Of a DNA stretch of 64,000 bases, positions 61,032-64,000 are shown in pieces (within the stretch, counting starts at the first letter, position 1; each line of letters begins with the position of its first letter). The notes under the pieces were generated by a model that had not been told where the DNA came from, did no database searches, and saw only the letters and a list, made by a program, of their open reading frames with translations. Location of the stretch: assembly GCA_043755435.1 (NCBI GenBank), contig JAYUSZ010000059.1, positions 1 to 64,000 of the forward strand, given 5' to 3'. Both the position numbers and the translations under genes were made by a program. The DNA comes from JANXSF01 sp043755435. GTDB lineage: Bacteria; Acidobacteriota; Terriglobia; Bryobacterales; Bryobacteraceae.

Positions 61032-61700
61032 CTATCGAGTCTCCTTAACGTGGAACTCTATTCGGCGGTTCTTTTGCCGTCCTTCTTCGGTGTTGTTATC
61101 TGCCACGGGATTATCGGGCCCGTGACCTGCTGAAAATAGCCTACTGGCTTGGATGCCTTGTATGATCAAATACTTCCTTACCGATTCGGCTCGTTCCTTA
61201 CTAAGTGTTATGTTCAATCCGTGATTGCCTTCGCCATCTGTATGGCCGGAGATTTCCACTGGTTTGTTAGGAAATTGCTTCAACAGTGCGACCATTTGGT
61301 CCAACACTGCCTTCCCGTTCGATGTCAAATCCGCGCTACCGGTTGCAAATTCCACAACCTTTCCAACGATCACATCCTGAAGCTTCTTCTCCAGTTGTGT
61401 CGATTCCACTGCTTCGTGTGAACCTGGAGAGATTTTTGTAAGTACATCGAACACGCCGCTGACACTACTAACCGCTTGAATAGCCTTAGTGCTCACCTGA
61501 GGTGAATCGGAAAATCCGCTAAGCGTTGCAATCCGCCCGTCAAACTCCAAACCCGTTGTCGAAAAACCAGCTACCATTAGTGCAGCTTCAGACCTGCTCT
61601 TCAAATCGATTGGAATTGTGTGAGCATGATGGCTGACACAATAGAAACTGAGTAGTGCCAAGGCGATAAAACCAAGGGCAGAAACGATCCATTTCGGCAT
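61032..61700 (-). CDS. OmpA-family peptidoglycan-binding protein
   Basis: A 222-residue protein. An N-terminal membrane anchor (ALGFIALALLSFYCVSHH) is followed by a BON-like region (residues 30-90, LSGFSDSPQVSTKAIQAVSS) and a C-terminal OmpA domain: VVEFATGSADLTSNGKAVLD, VEISGHTDGEGNHGLNITLS, RAESVRKYLIIQG and NRRIEF. The Asp and Arg that bind diaminopimelate are in HTDGEG and QKNRRIEF. It resembles ArfA-type OmpA proteins. Operonic with the coiled-coil protein. Confidence 0.88.
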   Translation of the reverse strand: MPKWIVSALGFIALALLSFYCVSHHAHTIPIDLKSRSEAALMVAGFSTTGLEFDGRIATLSGFSDSPQVSTKAIQAVSSVSGVFDVLTKISPGSHEAVESTQLEKKLQDVIVGKVVEFATGSADLTSNGKAVLDQMVALLKQFPNKPVEISGHTDGEGNHGLNITLSKERAESVRKYLIIQGIQASRLFSAGHGPDNPVADNNTEEGRQKNRRIEFHVKETR

Positions 61701-61828
61701 GAATCAGAAATCCTCCAACACGGCATATGAGATCTAATTCGTTTTGGGGGAGAGCTAATGCAACTCGATCATACTAGCTTGACGAACTCTCTGATTATAC
61801 CCTCTCAGGATCCGGCTTTGGAATCCAA

Positions 61829-62758
61829 CTAGCTGAACATGGGGATGGTATCGAACCCACCGGAGGCTACTGCCTGCTCATAAATATACCCGGCAACCGC
61901 CACATCTTCCAGCCCCAATCCTACACTTTTGAACAGAGTGATCTCACTCAAACTCTCACGCATAGGGGCTCCTGCCAACTCCTCAACACGGGTCCATCCC
62001 TGTTGATCTAACCCGAGTAAAAGATCGCCAGCTTCAATGCGGCAGGCCTCTACAGAATCGGTGACAATGCGCGCGCAACGGGCCAGCGTCTCGGTCGAAA
62101 TTTCTCTTCGAACGGGATTGTTTGAGCCCATTGCATTGATGTGCGTACCCTCGGCCAGATCGGAAACGTGGAACACTGGATCCTTGGCATTGGTCGCTGT
62201 GACCACAATCGCAGCACCCTCCAAAGCCTCCTTGGCTGAACCAGCAACTGTAAATTGAGCTAGTGCAGTATTTTCCAGGGCAAAGCGTTCACACTTTTCC
62301 CGATTGCGGCTCCAGATGCGGACATTAGTGATCGCCCTTGCTGCCAGCATAGCTTCCAATTGTGCCTTGGCCTGAAACCCACTGCCGATCAAAGCCAACG
62401 TATGGGCATCTTGCCTGGCTAACAGCTTTGTCGCAACACCGGACGCAGCTCCAGTGCGAATCTGGCCCAATGCGTTTGCTTCAAACAGAGCCAGGGGACG
62501 GCCAGTTTCCGCATCCAGTAGCCAAAATAAGAACCATGCTCCGTGTTTTGGATTAGTGGAATAAACCTTGGTCCCCATGTAGGGACCTGACACACCGGCC
62601 ATGTTGTGAAGTGCCGTTCCAGCAGGAGTGAACAAGCGCCGACGTGGCTGATTCTGTGCCTTCCCTAGAGCAAGGTCATGAAAAGCGGATTCCAGCAGTT
62701 CCACCGCCTTCGCCATTGGCAGAAGGCGGCGGACTGCTGACTCATTGAAAAACAGCAT
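61829..62758 (-). CDS. Ornithine cyclodeaminase / mu-crystallin family protein
   Basis: A 309-residue NAD(P)-binding protein. Typical features: RRRLFTPAGTALHNMAGV, MGTKVYSTNP with substrate Lys, ANALGQIRTGAASGVATKLL, the Rossmann motif LALIGSGFQAKAQLEAML, and TATNAKDPVFHV, INAMGSNNPVRREI. Family members include ornithine cyclodeaminase, alanine dehydrogenase of the AF1665 type and ketimine reductases. An Arg in QIRTG and the Lys are conserved, but the substrate cannot be chosen. It follows aceE by 9 bp. Confidence 0.87.
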   Translation of the reverse strand: MLFFNESAVRRLLPMAKAVELLESAFHDLALGKAQNQPRRRLFTPAGTALHNMAGVSGPYMGTKVYSTNPKHGAWFLFWLLDAETGRPLALFEANALGQIRTGAASGVATKLLARQDAHTLALIGSGFQAKAQLEAMLAARAITNVRIWSRNREKCERFALENTALAQFTVAGSAKEALEGAAIVVTATNAKDPVFHVSDLAEGTHINAMGSNNPVRREISTETLARCARIVTDSVEACRIEAGDLLLGLDQQGWTRVEELAGAPMRESLSEITLFKSVGLGLEDVAVAGYIYEQAVASGGFDTIPMFS

Positions 62759-62767
62759 GAATGGTTT

Positions 62768-64000
62768 TTATGCGCGAGCCGGATCGCCAGCTTCTGTATT
62801 GATCCCAAGTTCTGCCATAGCAGCGCGAGCCTGAGCAACATCGAACCTCCCGTCCCGGGCCAAGCGCGAAAGCGTCGCAGCCACAATGCTAGCCGCATCC
62901 ACCTCGAAGTGACGTCGCAAATGCGCACGATTATCACTTCGTCCAAAACCATCAGTACCAAGCGATACCAGCCGATTTGGAAGCCACGGTGACAACTGAT
63001 CGGACACAACTTTCATATAGTCTGTTGCGGCGATAACCGGAATAGTGGAATCCCCAAGAACCTGCTGCAAGTAACCCTTGCGTTCCGGCTGGTCGGGATG
63101 TAAGCGATTCCAACGTTCAGTTTCAAGAGCATCCCGCCGCAATTCGTTGTAGCTGGTGACGCTAAATACGTCCGTCTCCACTCCGTACTTACTGGAAAGA
63201 ATTTCCGACGCCTTCAGCGCTTCATTGAAGATGGCACCGCTGCCTAATAGCAACGCTTTGGGCGCACCATTTTCAGCAGCTTTGAAGCGGTAAATCCCTT
63301 TCAAAATTCCAGCTTCCACCCCAGCCGGCATTGCAGGTTGGGCGTAATCATCATTGCAGATGGTCAAGTAGTAGAAGCGGTCTTCGTTCAGTTCGTACAT
63401 CCGCTTAATGCCTTCCTGAATGATGACGGCAATTTCGTAAGCGAAAGCAGGATCATATGCGGCGCAAGTGGGAACGGTTGAAGCCAGCACATGGCTGTGG
63501 CCATCCTGATGCTGCAACCCCTCACCTGAAAGCGTGGTGCGGCCTGCGGTGGCTCCCATTAAGAAACCCTTGCCTCGCGAATCGGCGAAAGCCCATGCCA
63601 TGTCACCAACACGCTGGAAGCCGAACATTGAATAGTAAGTGTAGAAAGGAATCAGGGGAACGCCATAGTTGGCGTAAGCGGTTCCTGCAGCGGCAAAACT
63701 GCCCATGGAACCAGCTTCCGTAATTCCTTCTTCCAGAATCTGCCCGGATTTGGATTCATGATAGAACAAGAACCCTTCACCAGCATCTTGTGGCGTATAC
63801 AACTGCCCCTGACTTGCATAAATTCCGATTGACCGGAACAACGAATCCATACCAAAGGTTCTGGCTTCATCCGGAATAATCGGAATCACCAATTTGCCTA
63901 TGGCCTGGTCTTTCAACAAAACCGTGAGGATTCTGACAAAAGCCATTGTTGTGGAAACAGCCCGGCCCTGCGATCCAGCAATCGCATCGGCGAAAATTTC
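62768..64000 (-). CDS. aceE: Pyruvate dehydrogenase E1, homodimeric AceE type (5' part outside window)
   Basis: C-terminal ~410 residues of a pyruvate dehydrogenase E1 of the homodimeric type. The frame is open to the window end, and sequence upstream of the apparent Met at 63946 (GSQGRAVSTTMAFVRIL) is family-like, so the gene continues beyond 64000. Visible: IIPDEARTFGMDSLFR, EGITEAGSMGSFAAAGTAYA, GRTTLSGEGLQHQDGHSHVL and a C-terminal TGT-like LVSLGTDGFGRSD. It decarboxylates pyruvate with thiamine diphosphate and acylates lipoyl-E2. The E2/E3/lipB cluster lies 53 kb away in this window. Confidence 0.95.
   Translation of the reverse strand, partial: EIFADAIAGSQGRAVSTTMAFVRILTVLLKDQAIGKLVIPIIPDEARTFGMDSLFRSIGIYASQGQLYTPQDAGEGFLFYHESKSGQILEEGITEAGSMGSFAAAGTAYANYGVPLIPFYTYYSMFGFQRVGDMAWAFADSRGKGFLMGATAGRTTLSGEGLQHQDGHSHVLASTVPTCAAYDPAFAYEIAVIIQEGIKRMYELNEDRFYYLTICNDDYAQPAMPAGVEAGILKGIYRFKAAENGAPKALLLGSGAIFNEALKASEILSSKYGVETDVFSVTSYNELRRDALETERWNRLHPDQPERKGYLQQVLGDSTIPVIAATDYMKVVSDQLSPWLPNRLVSLGTDGFGRSDNRAHLRRHFEVDAASIVAATLSRLARDGRFDVAQARAAMAELGINTEAGDPARA

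Noticed and set aside
61850..61880. tRNA-like TCGAACCC string near the ornithine-cyclodeaminase gene
   Set aside because: No cloverleaf can be formed around it, and it lies at the coding end of that gene.
1..64000. CRISPR arrays, prophage, intact insertion sequences, rRNA or tRNA genes
   Set aside because: No regularly spaced repeats, phage or transposase proteins, or RNA-gene signatures were found on reading both strands; sensitivity by eye is limited.

Overview
The window looks like a chromosomal stretch of an Acidobacteriota bacterium, most likely of the Solibacter/Bryobacter kind. This is inferred from gene content: an Oar-like TonB-dependent receptor with an N-terminal carboxypeptidase-regulatory domain, carboxypeptidase-regulatory repeat proteins, secreted amidohydrolases, a membrane-fused spermidine-synthase-like protein, a recO-glyQ-glyS-ppdK run, and a pseudogene that resembles small secreted proteins common in that group. 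Base composition is moderate and even. I found no rRNA, tRNA, CRISPR array, prophage or intact insertion sequence. Genes are dense, mostly in short operons with 1-17 bp overlaps.

Layout. 1-3747 (+): end of ribF, a 53-codon yacG, pgpA, an IPT/NHL propeller protein and cinA. 3666-6249 (-): a POTRA-only secreted protein whose 3' end overlaps cinA by 82 bp, and a DUF3616 protein. 6344-9699 (+): lpdA, lipB and a 2-oxoacid dehydrogenase E2, closed by a 36-bp perfect palindrome shared with a convergent glucuronoyl-esterase-like gene. 11418-14811 (+): lytic transglycosylase, DinB-like protein, D-aminoacylase-like protein and creatininase. 15722-20489 (+): cysS, a trans-sulfuration PLP enzyme, an orphan DNA methyltransferase and an amidohydrolase. 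20880-23344 (-): PaiB-like protein, small hypothetical, folE and two PTPS paralogues. 23411-27664 (+): TlpA-like thioredoxin, glycolate-oxidase-like flavoprotein, TPR protein and two secreted hypotheticals. 27672-35357 (-): a Fic protein with two operator-like palindromes, then ppdK, glyS, glyQ and recO. 35491-44009: spermidine-synthase-like protein, regulatory-repeat protein, bicupin, csp with a folded leader, and a sigma factor/histidine kinase/response regulator operon. 44406-53068 (-): coiled-coil protein, birA, nadC, valS, hypothetical, ABC exporter and two zinc-ribbon miniproteins. 53386-53955 (-): truncated sigma remnant and a SlyD-like FKBP. 54003-59708 (+): metallopeptidase-like protein, three thioredoxin-fold paralogues and a TonB receptor. 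60082-64000 (-): coiled-coil membrane protein, OmpA-like protein, ornithine-cyclodeaminase homologue and the C-terminal part of aceE.

The most striking signal is at 55206-55775. The first of three tandem thioredoxin-like genes has an in-frame TGA exactly where its two paralogues have the first Cys of Cys-Pro-His-Cys. The frame stays open for 125 more codons. A 7-bp hairpin with a GGTCA loop starts its loop 18 nt after the TGA, a geometry like that of a bacterial SECIS element. I read this as a selenoprotein (Sec64), with a recent nonsense mutation as the main alternative. Other non-routine signals are a ~310-bp degenerate repeat present twice in inverted orientation between convergent genes, the Fic-associated palindromes, a PTPS paralogue lacking the catalytic Cys, and a sigma/two-component operon flanked by CTCTTAAC repeats.

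Functionally most of the window is housekeeping: flavin and pterin cofactors, lipoylation and pyruvate dehydrogenase, aminoacyl-tRNA synthetases, NAD and biotin use, and envelope assembly. Lineage-specific secreted proteins and regulatory modules lie between these.
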